From CAVVZJ01 sp963752755 (lineage in GTDB: Bacteria > Planctomycetota > Planctomycetia > Isosphaerales > Isosphaeraceae): a DNA stretch of 64,000 nt. The stretch is taken from positions 620,001 to 684,000 of the forward strand of contig CAVVZJ010000001.1 in NCBI GenBank assembly GCA_963752755.1, given 5' to 3'. Shown piece after piece: positions 27,208-34,931 of this stretch (its first letter is position 1; every line of letters begins with the position of its first letter). The position numbers were made by a program, and so were the translations under genes. The notes beneath the pieces are model-generated. The model worked only from the letters and a program-made list of their open reading frames with translations, was not told the DNA's origin and searched no databases.

Positions 27208-27456
27208 TGAGGAAGGATCGTAACACAACGGCCCTCGAAATGGGTCCGGTTATCGGGCCGGATCGTCGGAAAAAACCGCACTGGCGGGTTGCGGCGCGTC
27301 AACGGGGATGGTCTGATCGTCGGCAAGTTCCCCAAAGGACCCCACGCCGGTCGCGGCCCGTCTCTGCCCGGGGTTGCCAGTCGCGGAGCGCCTCGACGTC
27401 GACGCCCCGCCCGCGAGCCCCCCAGCCGACCAGGACCCACCGCCGGAGAATCGCGC

Positions 27457-29079
27457 ATGCATTTCGATAGCTCGCCACCGACCACGCCCGCTCCCAGCGA
27501 CGACAAGCGGCCCTGGTACAAGCTGCTCAACCGCTACCACTGGTTCGTACTGGTCGTCGCCGTGCTCGGCTGGTCGTTCGACACGATGGACCAGCAACTC
27601 TTCAACCTCGCCCGTCGCCCGGCGATGACCGAGTTGCTGGCCCCCGAGTCGTCCGCGCCGGCGGAAGGCACGGCCGAGTCGGCGGCGCCCGCCAAGGCCA
27701 GCGAGGAGGACATCGCCTGGTTCGGCACGATCGCCACCTCGATCTTCCTCATCGGCTGGGCCACCGGCGGCCTGATCTTCGGCATCCTCGGCGACAAGAT
27801 CGGCCGAGCCAAGACGATGATGCTGACGATCCTGCTCTACTCCCTGTTCACCGGCCTGAGCGCCCTCTCGACGGGCGTCTGGGACTTCGCCCTCTACCGC
27901 TTCCTGACCGGGTTAGGCGTCGGCGGCGAGTTCGCGGTGGGGGTGGCCCTGGTCGCCGAGGCGATCCCCGAGCGGGCCCGCACACCAGCCCTGGGCTGGG
28001 TCCAGGCGTTCTCCGCCGTGGGCAACATCACCGCCGCCATGATCACCAGCGGCCTCGGCTTCCTCCAGAGGGGCAGCCCGACGGTCTTCGGCCTGACGTC
28101 CTGGCGGGTGATGTTCCTCGTCGGTGCCGTGCCCGCCCTGCTGGCCGTCGTCGTCCGAGCCGGCCTCCGCGAGCCCGACCGCTGGAAGGCCGCCGCCCGC
28201 AAGGCCGACGTGGACCCCGAGCACCCCGTCCGCGACCTCGTCGATGGCGAGGGGCCCGAACCCGTCCAAGAGACAGCCGCCCCGGCCGCGGCACTCTCGG
28301 AACCTGCCGGCACCGACAATCCTTATACCGCTCCCACCGCGGACACGACCGCCCCGGCTCCGACCCCCGCCACGCCCTCCTACCGCCTTGGGTCGCTCGC
28401 CGAGATGTTCGGCGACCCGACCTTGCGCCGCAACACGATCGTCGGCATGCTCCTGGCCTTCTCCGGCGTCGTCGGCCTCTGGGGCATCGGCTTCTTCAGC
28501 TTCGACCTCTTCCGCATCGCCTTCCGCCAGATCCTCGAACGCCAGGGGCTTTCGGGCAAGGCGCTGGAGGGCCAGCTCACGATCTACGTCGGCTACATCT
28601 CCTTCTTCCAGAACTTCGGCGCGTTCCTCGGGGTGTACTCCTTCGCCCGGGTCACGCAGATCATCGGCCGCAAGCCGGCGTTCGCGATCTCGTTCGTGAT
28701 CGCGATGCTCTCCACGGCGTTCACGTTCTGGTACGTCGGCCGGATCGGCGGGCTCTACACCGCCTACCTGATGGTCTTCGTCATGGGGTTCTGTCAGATC
28801 TCCCTGTTCGGCGGCTACGCGATCTACTTCCCCGAGCTGTTCCCGACCCGCCTGCGCAGCACCGGCACGTCGTTCTGCTACAACGTCGGCCGCCTCGTCG
28901 CGGCCGTCGGCCCGCTCTTCCTCGGCTACCTGTCGAGCGTCGTCTTCGCCGGCATGAAGCAGCACGGGCCGGACTGGCCGATGCGGTATGCTTGCGTCTC
29001 CATGTGCTTGATCTTCCTGGTCGGCCTGTGCGCCCTGCCGTTCGCACCCGAGACGATGGATCAGCCGTTGCCGGAGTGA
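27457..29079 (+). CDS. MFS transporter (sugar-porter-like) with long central loop
   Basis: 540 residues starting at the ATG at 27457; an in-frame extension to 27289 is Arg/Pro-rich and unlikely. Twelve hydrophobic segments with MFS landmarks: DTMDQQLFNLARRPAMTE at TM1, LGDKIGRAKTMMLTILLYSL in loop 2-3, GVGGEFAVGVALVAEAIPER in TM4-5 and YFPELFPTRLRSTGTSFCYN in the second half. Between TM6 and TM7 is an unusually long (~75 residues) Ala/Pro/Thr/Glu-rich cytoplasmic loop, and TM1-TM2 are separated by an Ala/Glu-rich periplasmic loop. Sequence type resembles the sugar/metabolite porters. Substrate unknown. A strong hairpin follows the stop. Confidence 0.87.
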   Translation: MHFDSSPPTTPAPSDDKRPWYKLLNRYHWFVLVVAVLGWSFDTMDQQLFNLARRPAMTELLAPESSAPAEGTAESAAPAKASEEDIAWFGTIATSIFLIGWATGGLIFGILGDKIGRAKTMMLTILLYSLFTGLSALSTGVWDFALYRFLTGLGVGGEFAVGVALVAEAIPERARTPALGWVQAFSAVGNITAAMITSGLGFLQRGSPTVFGLTSWRVMFLVGAVPALLAVVVRAGLREPDRWKAAARKADVDPEHPVRDLVDGEGPEPVQETAAPAAALSEPAGTDNPYTAPTADTTAPAPTPATPSYRLGSLAEMFGDPTLRRNTIVGMLLAFSGVVGLWGIGFFSFDLFRIAFRQILERQGLSGKALEGQLTIYVGYISFFQNFGAFLGVYSFARVTQIIGRKPAFAISFVIAMLSTAFTFWYVGRIGGLYTAYLMVFVMGFCQISLFGGYAIYFPELFPTRLRSTGTSFCYNVGRLVAAVGPLFLGYLSSVVFAGMKQHGPDWPMRYACVSMCLIFLVGLCALPFAPETMDQPLPE

Positions 29080-29102
29080 GCCCTCACCGCGGCCTGAACC
29101 TC

Positions 29103-29144
29103 GTGATTGGCCCGGCCACCGTGGACGGTAGCCGGGCCAATCAC
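29103..29144 (+). terminator. Terminator hairpin after the MFS gene
   Basis: GTGATTGGCCCGGC (29103-29116) pairs perfectly with 29131-29144; inside it ACCGT/ACGGT pairs around GG after one mismatch. This gives a 42-base near-perfect stem-loop 24 bases after the MFS stop and 23 bases before the HicB start. It is very likely the transcription terminator. Confidence 0.7.
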
Positions 29145-29166
29145 GCATTCTGGAGGCCCAGCGACA

Positions 29167-29409
29167 ATGACGACCACTCACTCCTACGGAGGCTACGTCT
29201 TCACGATCCAGTACGAGCCCCGAGACCCCGCCTACATCGTGGACTTCCCCGACATCCCCGCCATCATCACCAGCGGCTCGACACTCCCCGAAGCCTTCGC
29301 CCACGCCTGCGAGGCCCTTGACCTCCACCTGGAGAGCCTGCAAAAGCTCGGCCTCCCCCTGCCCGAGCCCCGTCATCGTCTGGTGCTGGAGTCGGTCATT
29401 CGTGAGTGA
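29167..29409 (+). CDS. HicB-family antitoxin-like protein (no HicA nearby)
   Basis: 80 residues from the ATG at 29167. YGGYVFTIQYEPRDPAYIVD, FPDIPAIITSGSTLPEAFAH and ACEALDLHLESLQKLGLPLP match the HicB fold, a partial RNase H-like domain (strand, FPDLPG-type turn, A-E-A helix). It lacks the C-terminal DNA-binding helix-turn-helix or ribbon seen in longer HicB proteins. Canonical HicB neutralises the HicA mRNA interferase, but no ~60-residue HicA reading frame lies on either side, so this is an orphan. Hairpin elements flank it on both sides. Confidence 0.75.
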   Translation: MTTTHSYGGYVFTIQYEPRDPAYIVDFPDIPAIITSGSTLPEAFAHACEALDLHLESLQKLGLPLPEPRHRLVLESVIRE

Positions 29410-29452
29410 GGCGTCCTCGATCGGAAGCGGGTGGCCGAGAAGGTTCTTGTAG

Positions 29453-29479
29453 GGTGCGTCGAGTCCTCGAAGACGCACC
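29453..29479. repeat. 8-bp hairpin of the GTC-TTCGA family
   Basis: GGTGCGTC (29453-29460) pairs with GACGCACC (29472-29479) around GAGTCCTCGAA. The loop GAGTCCTCGA resembles the GAGTCTTCGA centre of the element at 3274, while the stem sequence differs completely, so it looks like a one-arm member of the same family. Confidence 0.6.
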
Positions 29480-29504
29480 GCTTCTTGGGCCATTCTACGT
29501 GGCT

Positions 29505-29584
29505 GGGTGGCTGTGGTCTCGTCTTCGAGACCACGGCCGAGTAACCGGTGAACCGTGGTCTCGAAGACGAGACCACAGCCACCC
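29505..29584. repeat. Large nested inverted repeat, 32-bp arms (relative of 3274-3357)
   Basis: Arms 29505-29536 and 29553-29584 are exact 32-base complements around a 16-base loop. Each arm contains its own hairpin, TGGTCTCG-TCTT-CGAGACCA. Aligned with the arm at 3274-3305, about two thirds of positions agree (GTGGCTG, GG, GTCTTCGA, CGG), and the differing positions lie mostly in the inner stem, where pairing is preserved in both. Confidence 0.8.
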
Positions 29585-29724
29585 GCCGCGGCCGGTGTCC
29601 GGGCCACCCGAGGGTTTCTCGACAGGGGCACAACAAATCTCCCGGCCACCCGCCGCAACCCACCCGATCATGACCTAGACTTGTCCTGATACCACCTTGA
29701 TTAGTCCTATGATGGTGGAGCACC

Positions 29725-30192
29725 ATGATACTGGCATTCCTCTTTTATGCGGCTCTGGGTGCGTTTGTCTTCTTGGTGATATGGGGTGAAGTGCCCAAGT
29801 CGAACACTTCGCCTCAACACGATGAGCCGCTTCCCCCTCGTGACAAGAGGTCAATGCTTGTGGGAAGTGTGTTTGGTTGTCTAGTAGCCTTGGGCCTCGC
29901 CTGGTTGGGTGGCAAGTATGGAAACGGGAACTCCTTGTTCTCCAAGGAAACCGTCCTCACCTCGAACCCATACAAGTTCTCGAATACACCAACGTCGCGG
30001 GGCAACTATTCCCCACGATCGCATCCTTCATCAGGCGGCCATGTCTGGGTGAGAGGTCACAACCGCAGCGATGGCACACATGTACAAGGCCACTACAGAA
30101 CCTCCCCCGATAGCACCCGCCTGAACAATTGGAGTACCAAGCCGAACATCAACCCCTTCACTGGGAAGCGGGGGGCACACCGGCCATTTTGA
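29725..30192 (+). CDS. Membrane-anchored hypothetical protein with SDGT...NPFTGK tail
   Basis: 155 residues. Two hydrophobic segments at the N-terminus (ILAFLFYAALGAFVFLVIWG; VGSVFGCLVALGLAWLG) are separated by a charged loop. The C-terminal part reads HVWVRGHNRSDGTHVQGHYR, then SPDSTRLNNWSTKPNINPFT and GKRG, a recognisable short tail motif (GYxRSDGTxVxxHxRxxPxxxxxxNWSTxxNxNPxTG) found on many otherwise unrelated bacterial and phage proteins, of unknown function. Base composition is visibly less GC-rich than the surroundings, which suggests acquisition from elsewhere. Confidence 0.7.
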   Translation: MILAFLFYAALGAFVFLVIWGEVPKSNTSPQHDEPLPPRDKRSMLVGSVFGCLVALGLAWLGGKYGNGNSLFSKETVLTSNPYKFSNTPTSRGNYSPRSHPSSGGHVWVRGHNRSDGTHVQGHYRTSPDSTRLNNWSTKPNINPFTGKRGAHRPF

Positions 30193-30318
30193 ATCCGTGA
30201 CGAGCATTTCCAAACGAGGTCGGCAGAATCCAAGATGGAGGACCGTTAGCACGAGTGTCCGACTCGGACTGCCGATTTTCGGCTTGTTAGACTCGGGAAA
30301 CTCAAACTCGGAGGTCAA

Positions 30319-30615
30319 ATGAGCATCGAGATTACCTTGGCTGGCAGGCGAGACATCGAGGCTTACTTCGCCAAGAGCGGCATCCGATCCACACGCAAAC
30401 TGGAACATCACCCCCTGTTGATCTTCATCGAGAAGGAGGGCAAAGTTCGGGTAGAGATCGTGGATTCGGCATCCCGGCTCCTGGACTACCCGAACGAAAC
30501 TCCGGTAATGGGTCAGTGGCCCGGACAGTGGAGGAGCGACTTTTTTCAATTCACGGTGGGAGAATTCCGGGATTTCGTCACCAAGAACCTCAAAGATGGG
30601 TATCAATTCATCTAA
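30319..30615 (+). CDS. Hypothetical protein
   Basis: 98 residues (MSIEITLAGRRDIEAYFAKS; HHPLLIFIEKEGKVRVEIVD; FFQFTVGEFRDFVTKNLKDG). It looks like a small globular alpha/beta protein without signal or membrane segment. I do not recognise a family; the size and position next to another low-GC gene are compatible with an accessory or immunity-type protein, but nothing shows this directly. A plausible SD (GGAGG) lies about eight bases before the ATG. Confidence 0.6.
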   Translation: MSIEITLAGRRDIEAYFAKSGIRSTRKLEHHPLLIFIEKEGKVRVEIVDSASRLLDYPNETPVMGQWPGQWRSDFFQFTVGEFRDFVTKNLKDGYQFI

Positions 30616-30716
30616 GGCTCCAACACTTACCCGCGATGATACGGATCGAGCGATGGGCCAGCCGCCCCTATCGCAGGAGCATACATCGCACACAAGCGGC
30701 TTCTACATCACACACT

Positions 30717-30828
30717 CCGCCTACCCCGTCTTCGACCTCCTCCTCGCCGCCTTCGCCTCCCTCGGCCGGGCGAGCAGGCCCAATTCTTCCAGCAGCCAGA
30801 GCAGGAGCGCCTTCTGGAAGTGCATCCG
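30717..30828 (-). pseudogene. Duplicated 3' end of argF
   Basis: These 112 bases match 31234-31345, the end of the intact argF gene, with about nine differences by eye. The translation MHFQKALLLWLLEELGLLAR, then PREAKAARRRSKTG and stop, equals the argF C-terminus (MHFQKSLLLWLLEESGMLAR...). Nothing of the rest of argF is present. The homology ends exactly where the hairpin element at 30826-30884 begins. Confidence 0.85.
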
Positions 30829-30884
30829 CCGGGTGCCACTGGCTCAGCCAGTGCGGGCCGACGCAGAGCACGGGCACCCGGCGG
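30826..30884. repeat. Compound hairpin (GGGTGCC...CACTGGCTCAGCCAGTG)
   Basis: Outer arms CCGCCGGGTGCC (30826-30837) and GGCACCCGGCGG (30873-30884) are perfect complements. Within the loop, CACTGGCT-C-AGCCAGTG (30838-30854) forms a second near-perfect hairpin. The element lies at the junction of the argF tail fragment and a small membrane-protein gene. Confidence 0.75.
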
Positions 30885-30885
30885 A

Positions 30886-31211
30886 TCACACAGCCGCGAC
30901 CGCCGGGATGAGCGTCAGCAAAGCGATCGTGACAACATTCAGCCACAGAGCCGAGCGAAGCCCAATCGGCTTCACTCCGGGCCCTCCCCGGCGCAGACGG
31001 CCAGCACAACGCATGCGGTCAGGCAGCCGGCCGCCAGGGTCGCGGACCAGGAACCGAGGCCCATCCAGAATCGCCAGCCAAGGCCGAGCCGCCTCCACGA
31101 TGCCCAATCGAGCGGCCCGACAGTCGCCGCGACGGCAAGCAGTTGCAGGGCAAAGACGGTTGCCGATGCAGCGCGAACGACCGGAGGGACTCTCAACTGG
31201 ATCGCGGCCAT
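30886..31211 (-). CDS. Small membrane protein downstream of argF (frameshift near 30980)
   Basis: From the ATG at 31211: MAAIQLRVPPVVRAASATVF, ALQLLAVAATVGPLDW, FWMGLGSWSATLAAGCLTAC, VVLAVCAGE; a one-base shift near 30980 then continues VKPIGLRSALWLNVVTIALL and TLIPAVAAV to the stop at 30886-30888. This gives ~108 residues with three hydrophobic helices. Without the shift it would end at 30972 with two helices. It starts 26 bases after the argF stop, so it may be co-transcribed. No family recognised; moderately likely to be real. Confidence 0.45.
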
Positions 31212-31237
31212 GGCTATCACATTCCCCTCCGAGCCGC

Positions 31238-32215
31238 CTACCCCGTCTTCGACCTCCTCCTCGCCGCCTTCGCCTCCCTCGGCCGGGCGAGCATCCCCGA
31301 CTCCTCCAGCAGCCAGAGCAATAGCGACTTCTGGAAGTGCATCCGGTTGGCCGCCTGCGGGATGACCTGGCTGCGGGGGCCGTCGAGCACGCCCGCCGTG
31401 ACCTCCTCGCCGCGATGCGCCGGCAAGCAGTGGAGGAAAACGGCGTCGGGACCGGCGCAGGCGAGCAGCGATTCATCGACGCGGTACGTCTCGAACGCGA
31501 TCCGACGCGCCTCGGCTTCTTCCTCCTGGCCCATGCTGGCCCAGACGTCGGTATAAATCACGTCGGCCCCGGCGACGGCCTCGCGGGGGTTGTGGGACTC
31601 GCGAAGGGGGACGTCCGGATACGCGGCGGCGAAGCGGGCGCGGAAGTCGTCGGGGAAGCCGTAGCCGTCGGGGCACCCCAGGGTGAACTCGGACCCGAGC
31701 AGGGCGCTGGCGACGGCGAGGGAACGAGCCACGTTGTTGCCGTCACCCACGAAGGCGAGCTTGATCCCCTCGGTCGTGCCGAACGTCTCGTGGACGGTCA
31801 TCAGGTCGGCCATCGCCTGGCACGGGTGTGCCGTGTCGGACAGGGCGTTGACGATCGGGATCGTGGCGTGGCGGGCCAGCTCCTCGACGGTCCCCTGAGA
31901 GAACGTCCGCGCCGCCAGGCAATCGACGTACTGGCTCAGGACCCGCGCGAAGTCAGCCACCGTCTCGCGGACCCCGAGGCCGACCTCCTTGCCCGGCAGG
32001 AAGATCGCCGTGCCGCCGAGGTGGCCGATCGCCGCCTCGAAGCTGACGCGCGTCCGCAATGACGGCTTTTCGAACAGCAGGCCCAGCGTCCTTCCCGCCA
32101 GCAACGGCTCGCGGACGCCCTGCCGCCAGGCCCGCTTCAACTCGATGGCCCGGTCGATCAGGTCGCGGGCCTCGCGGGGCTTCAGTTCGAACAGATCGGT
32201 GAAGTGTCGGAGCAT
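31238..32215 (-). CDS. argF: Ornithine carbamoyltransferase
   Basis: 325 residues, intact, ATG start. Makes citrulline from ornithine and carbamoyl phosphate in arginine synthesis. Motifs: carbamoyl-phosphate loop FEKPSLRTRVSFEAAIGHLG (SLRTR in place of the usual STRTR), HPCQAMADLMTVHETFG, VGDGNNVARSLAVASALLGS, TDVWASMGQEEEA in the ornithine loop and HCLPAHRGEEV with the active-site Cys. The SxRTR variation is seen in several planctomycete and other bacterial enzymes and in N-succinyl/acetyl-ornithine carbamoyltransferases, but the HCLP and DVWxSMG motifs favour ornithine as substrate. It starts 22 bases after the argD stop, giving an argD-argF unit. Confidence 0.93.
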   Translation of the reverse strand: MLRHFTDLFELKPREARDLIDRAIELKRAWRQGVREPLLAGRTLGLLFEKPSLRTRVSFEAAIGHLGGTAIFLPGKEVGLGVRETVADFARVLSQYVDCLAARTFSQGTVEELARHATIPIVNALSDTAHPCQAMADLMTVHETFGTTEGIKLAFVGDGNNVARSLAVASALLGSEFTLGCPDGYGFPDDFRARFAAAYPDVPLRESHNPREAVAGADVIYTDVWASMGQEEEAEARRIAFETYRVDESLLACAGPDAVFLHCLPAHRGEEVTAGVLDGPRSQVIPQAANRMHFQKSLLLWLLEESGMLARPREAKAARRRSKTG

Positions 32216-32237
32216 GGGAGTCTCTTCTCCGTTCCGT

Positions 32238-33455
32238 TCAGGCGCCGGCCGCCGGCAGGTTCTTGATCACGTCGGCCAGGATTGCGCAACCTGCGTCGAT
32301 CTGGGCATCACTGATGTTCAACGCCGGCAGCAGGCGGACGACCGTGCCGTGGGTGGCGTTGACCAATAGCCGCCGTTCCAGGCAAGCGGAGACGACCGGC
32401 GTGGCGTCCACCGCCAGTTCCAGGCCGATCATCACGCCCCGGATGCGGATCTCGCGGACCAGTTCCGGCCGCTCGGACTGCAAGGCCTCGAAGTGCCCGC
32501 GGAACCGCTCGCCGACGGCGCGACCGCGCCCGAGCAATCCATCCTCCTCGATTGTTTCAACCGTCGCCAGACCCGCGCGGCAGGCGATCGGGTTGCCGCC
32601 GAACGTGCTGGCGTGCATCCCCGGCTTCAACGCCGCGGCCACCTCCGCCTTCGCGATCATCACCCCGCAGGCCACCCCGCCCGCCAGGGCCTTGGCACAC
32701 GTCAACACATCCGGCTCGATCCCGAAGTGCTGATAGGCGAACCAGGTTCCCGTGCGGCCGAGCCCCGTCTGCACCTCGTCGAGCATCAGCAAGGCCCCTT
32801 GCTCGTCGCAGAGCTTCCGCAATCCCGACAGATACTTCTCCGACGGGATCTTCACGCCCCCCTCGCCCTGGATCGGCTCGACGAGCACGGCGGCCGTCTG
32901 ATCGTCCATCGCGCGGGCGACGGCGTCCAGGTCGTCATACGGCACATACGCGAACCCAGGCACCATCGGTTCGAAGCCGGCGTGATACTTCGGCTGCGCC
33001 GTGGCGGTCAAGGCCGCGAAGGTCCGGCCGTGGAAGCCGCCGTGCATGGTGATGATCTTGAAACGTCCCTTCGCATGACCATGCGCCCTGGCCAGCTTGA
33101 TCGCCGCCTCGTTCGCCTCGGCCCCGCTGTTGGCGAAGAAGCACTGGCCGCCGAACGACCGCTCCGCCAGGGCCTGCGCGAACTGCCCCTGCGGCTCCAT
33201 GTACCACGTATTCGGCACATGGATGAGCATTCCCACCTGCTCCCTCACCGCCTCGACCACCCTCGGCGGGCAGTGCCCGATCAGGTTACAGCCCCAACCG
33301 GGAAAGAAATCCAGATACTTGTTCCCCTCGGCGTCCCAGATCTCGGATCCCTCGCCCCTCACGAGGCAGACGGGGAACCGGCGGTAATTGGGGATCACAT
33401 ACCGCTCGAACTGGGCGATCGTCTCGGCCGTGGAGGCATGCGCGGGCTGGGTCAA
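32238..33455 (-). CDS. argD: Acetylornithine aminotransferase
   Basis: 405 residues; the best start is a TTG at 33455 because no ATG or GTG gives a better N-terminus and the MTQPAHASTAETIAQFERYV reading is typical. PLP-dependent class III aminotransferase of arginine synthesis, converting N-acetylglutamate semialdehyde to N-acetylornithine. Motifs: FFANSGAEANEAAIKLARAH, GGFHGRTFAALTATAQPKY, EPIQGEGGVKIPS, LLMLDEVQTGLGRTG and the PLP lysine in LTCAKALAGGVACGV; HASTFGGNPIACRAGLA near the end. The gene lies between the toxin insertion and argF. Intact. Confidence 0.93.
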   Translation of the reverse strand: MTQPAHASTAETIAQFERYVIPNYRRFPVCLVRGEGSEIWDAEGNKYLDFFPGWGCNLIGHCPPRVVEAVREQVGMLIHVPNTWYMEPQGQFAQALAERSFGGQCFFANSGAEANEAAIKLARAHGHAKGRFKIITMHGGFHGRTFAALTATAQPKYHAGFEPMVPGFAYVPYDDLDAVARAMDDQTAAVLVEPIQGEGGVKIPSEKYLSGLRKLCDEQGALLMLDEVQTGLGRTGTWFAYQHFGIEPDVLTCAKALAGGVACGVMIAKAEVAAALKPGMHASTFGGNPIACRAGLATVETIEEDGLLGRGRAVGERFRGHFEALQSERPELVREIRIRGVMIGLELAVDATPVVSACLERRLLVNATHGTVVRLLPALNISDAQIDAGCAILADVIKNLPAAGA

Positions 33456-33591
33456 CTCAGGGGCTCCATCTTGGAGGGCGTGTGCAGCACGCCATCTTCA
33501 ACAAGGATTTTGAACTCAAATTCGATTGCACCGGAGCCGGGGATCACGTCGCCTCGGCCACCATCACCACAAGACGTGCGACAGCCAGACG

Positions 33592-33759
33592 TCACTCCTC
33601 CCAGACGACATCCTCCGCCCGGCAGAATCCGGTGACGAAGTCCATGCGGATCTCATGCGAGTCCTCGTCACGCTCGGAGTAGAGTTCGACCGGCTCGTCG
33701 GGATGCTGGTGGAGCCATCGGGCCCTCAAGTATCTCATCACTTCCTCGATAGGCGGCAT
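33592..33759 (-). CDS. DUF6881-like small protein, candidate immunity gene
   Basis: 55 residues from the ATG at 33759: MPPIEEVMRYLRARWLHQHP, DEPVELYSERDEDSHEIRMD, then FVTGFCRAEDVVWEE and stop. The MRYLxVRWxHxHPDEPVxLYSE pattern is that of DUF6881, but the usual ~90-residue length is not reached, so the protein is short or truncated. It begins 14 bases after the stop of the HYD1-type ADP-ribosyltransferase domain on the same strand; a gene directly after a toxin domain in this way is commonly its immunity gene. That role is inferred from position only. Confidence 0.65.
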   Translation of the reverse strand: MPPIEEVMRYLRARWLHQHPDEPVELYSERDEDSHEIRMDFVTGFCRAEDVVWEE

Positions 33760-33773
33760 GCGACGTCCGCTTG

Positions 33774-34123
33774 CTAGGACACGGCGCCCGAACCGACGAT
33801 CCGACCGGCCAGGGAGAGGGGTTCCCGGCCGGGAACGATGAAGAGTCCGGGGCGGCCCGGCAGAACTTCCAGGCCCTCGACGTCAATGGCGACGTAATGC
33901 GTGAATCGTTTCCCCTGGAACGGCTGGCCCAGGAAACGGCGCGAGAGCTCGCCGGAGTCATCGTCCCCGGCACGACATCGGAGAGATACTGGCCCTCCCC
34001 GTGGCGGACGTCTCGGGGATTTCGGGACAGGGTTGAGGTCTGGAACAAACCCGTCGCGAGGATTCCGGCCAGGCCGGTCTGATCCGTATCGTGGCAAAGG
34101 ACTCGTGCCAAGTTCAGTATCAC
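33774..34123 (-). CDS. HYD1-type ADP-ribosyltransferase toxin domain (frameshift near 33951)
   Basis: About 115 residues from a GTG at 34123. The first part reads LARVLCHDTDQTGLAGILAT, LSRNPRDVRHGEGQYLSDVV and PGTMTPA; after one missing base near 33951 it continues ELSRRFLGQPFQGKRFTHYV, AIDVEGLEVLPGRPGLFIVP and LAGRIVGSGAVS to the stop. This is the Tox-ART-HYD1 pattern (YHYTD..GL.GI...; NPRD.RYG.GQY.SD..PGT.TP; THY.EIDV.GL), a toxin family that modifies targets with ADP-ribose from NAD. The domain stands alone, with no secretion or repeat region. Its start overlaps the DUF1361 stop (GTGA), so translation is probably coupled. Confidence 0.8.
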
Positions 34124-34827
34124 CCGCCGACATCACCGCCGGCAAGCCGGCAGACCGGTCCCTTGCCCATCGCCTCATCGTGCCGTCCACCGGAGCGCCC
34201 GACCTCGGCGGACCCGCGCCACCTCACCGCTAGCCCGTCCAGCCAGATATCGACCGCCTGATAGACCATCCACAGGAACCCGCCGAACCCCACGATCAAG
34301 GCCAGGAGCGTGCCGTTCGCCACGGCGTCGGCCGTGACCTCAAGCACCAGGCTGGGCCGGGTGGCGAGATCCCAGGAGTTGAGGCGGACGACCAAACCGA
34401 GATACACGCCCAGCGAGACGGCCAGGAAAAACGGCGGCGCCAGCAGGGCCGGCCAGGCACACCCACGCCCGAGAACCCGCGCCACAGGCCGAATCGCCAG
34501 GCCGAAGCAGACGACGCCGAACCCGCTGTAGGCGGCGAAGAACACGAAATGCTTGAGCACCTTCAGTTTGCTGCCGCTCCCCGACGCCGCCATCTCGCGG
34601 GCGATCGTGAACGACCGGTCAAAAAGAAAGTGCCGCCACTCGGTCATCAGGTAGCAGGTATTCGGCAGGAACGCCAGCCAGACGAGGCCGAGCAGCCCCA
34701 GGCCGATCGCCCCGAGTCGCGAGGGTCGCGACCGCCACGCCTCCACGCCCCAGGCCAGCACCACCGCCACCAACACCGGTACGAGCGCCAGGAAAAGGTT
34801 CCACCAGGTCCAACTCAGGACGCGCAT
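34120..34827 (-). CDS. DUF1361 membrane protein
   Basis: 235 residues from the ATG at 34827 (MRVLSWTWWNLFLALVPVLV). Six to seven hydrophobic helices and the family motif LAFLPNTCYLMTEWRHFLFD identify DUF1361, integral membrane proteins of unknown function. The C-terminal ~30 residues (VRWRGSAEVGRSGGRHDEAM) are hydrophilic and poorly typical, as if the end had been changed where the toxin gene overlaps. It lies between argB and the toxin domain on the same strand; DUF1361 is not an arginine gene, so it may belong to the inserted segment. Confidence 0.8.
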   Translation of the reverse strand: MRVLSWTWWNLFLALVPVLVAVVLAWGVEAWRSRPSRLGAIGLGLLGLVWLAFLPNTCYLMTEWRHFLFDRSFTIAREMAASGSGSKLKVLKHFVFFAAYSGFGVVCFGLAIRPVARVLGRGCAWPALLAPPFFLAVSLGVYLGLVVRLNSWDLATRPSLVLEVTADAVANGTLLALIVGFGGFLWMVYQAVDIWLDGLAVRWRGSAEVGRSGGRHDEAMGKGPVCRLAGGDVGG

Positions 34828-34931
34828 GAGACCCTCGCGAGACAGGAAGGGAGAGCAGGGGGGATCATGGGGCGACGTTGCACCACGATGACTTGGGGCC
34901 TCGACTCCTTGAGTCACCGAGACCCGTCCGA

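Larger units (their letters stand above)
29410..29724. other. Intergenic stretch dominated by hairpins
   Basis: 315 bases without a supported gene. It contains the hairpin at 29453-29479 and the large nested inverted repeat at 29505-29584. The last ~60 bases before 29725 are less GC-rich (TTGTCCTGATACCACCTTGA region) and probably hold the promoter of the next gene. Confidence 0.55.

Noticed and set aside
33482..33777. Plus-strand open frames opposite the DUF6881-like gene
   Set aside because: Ser/Arg-rich shadows without features; the minus-strand reading matches a known family.
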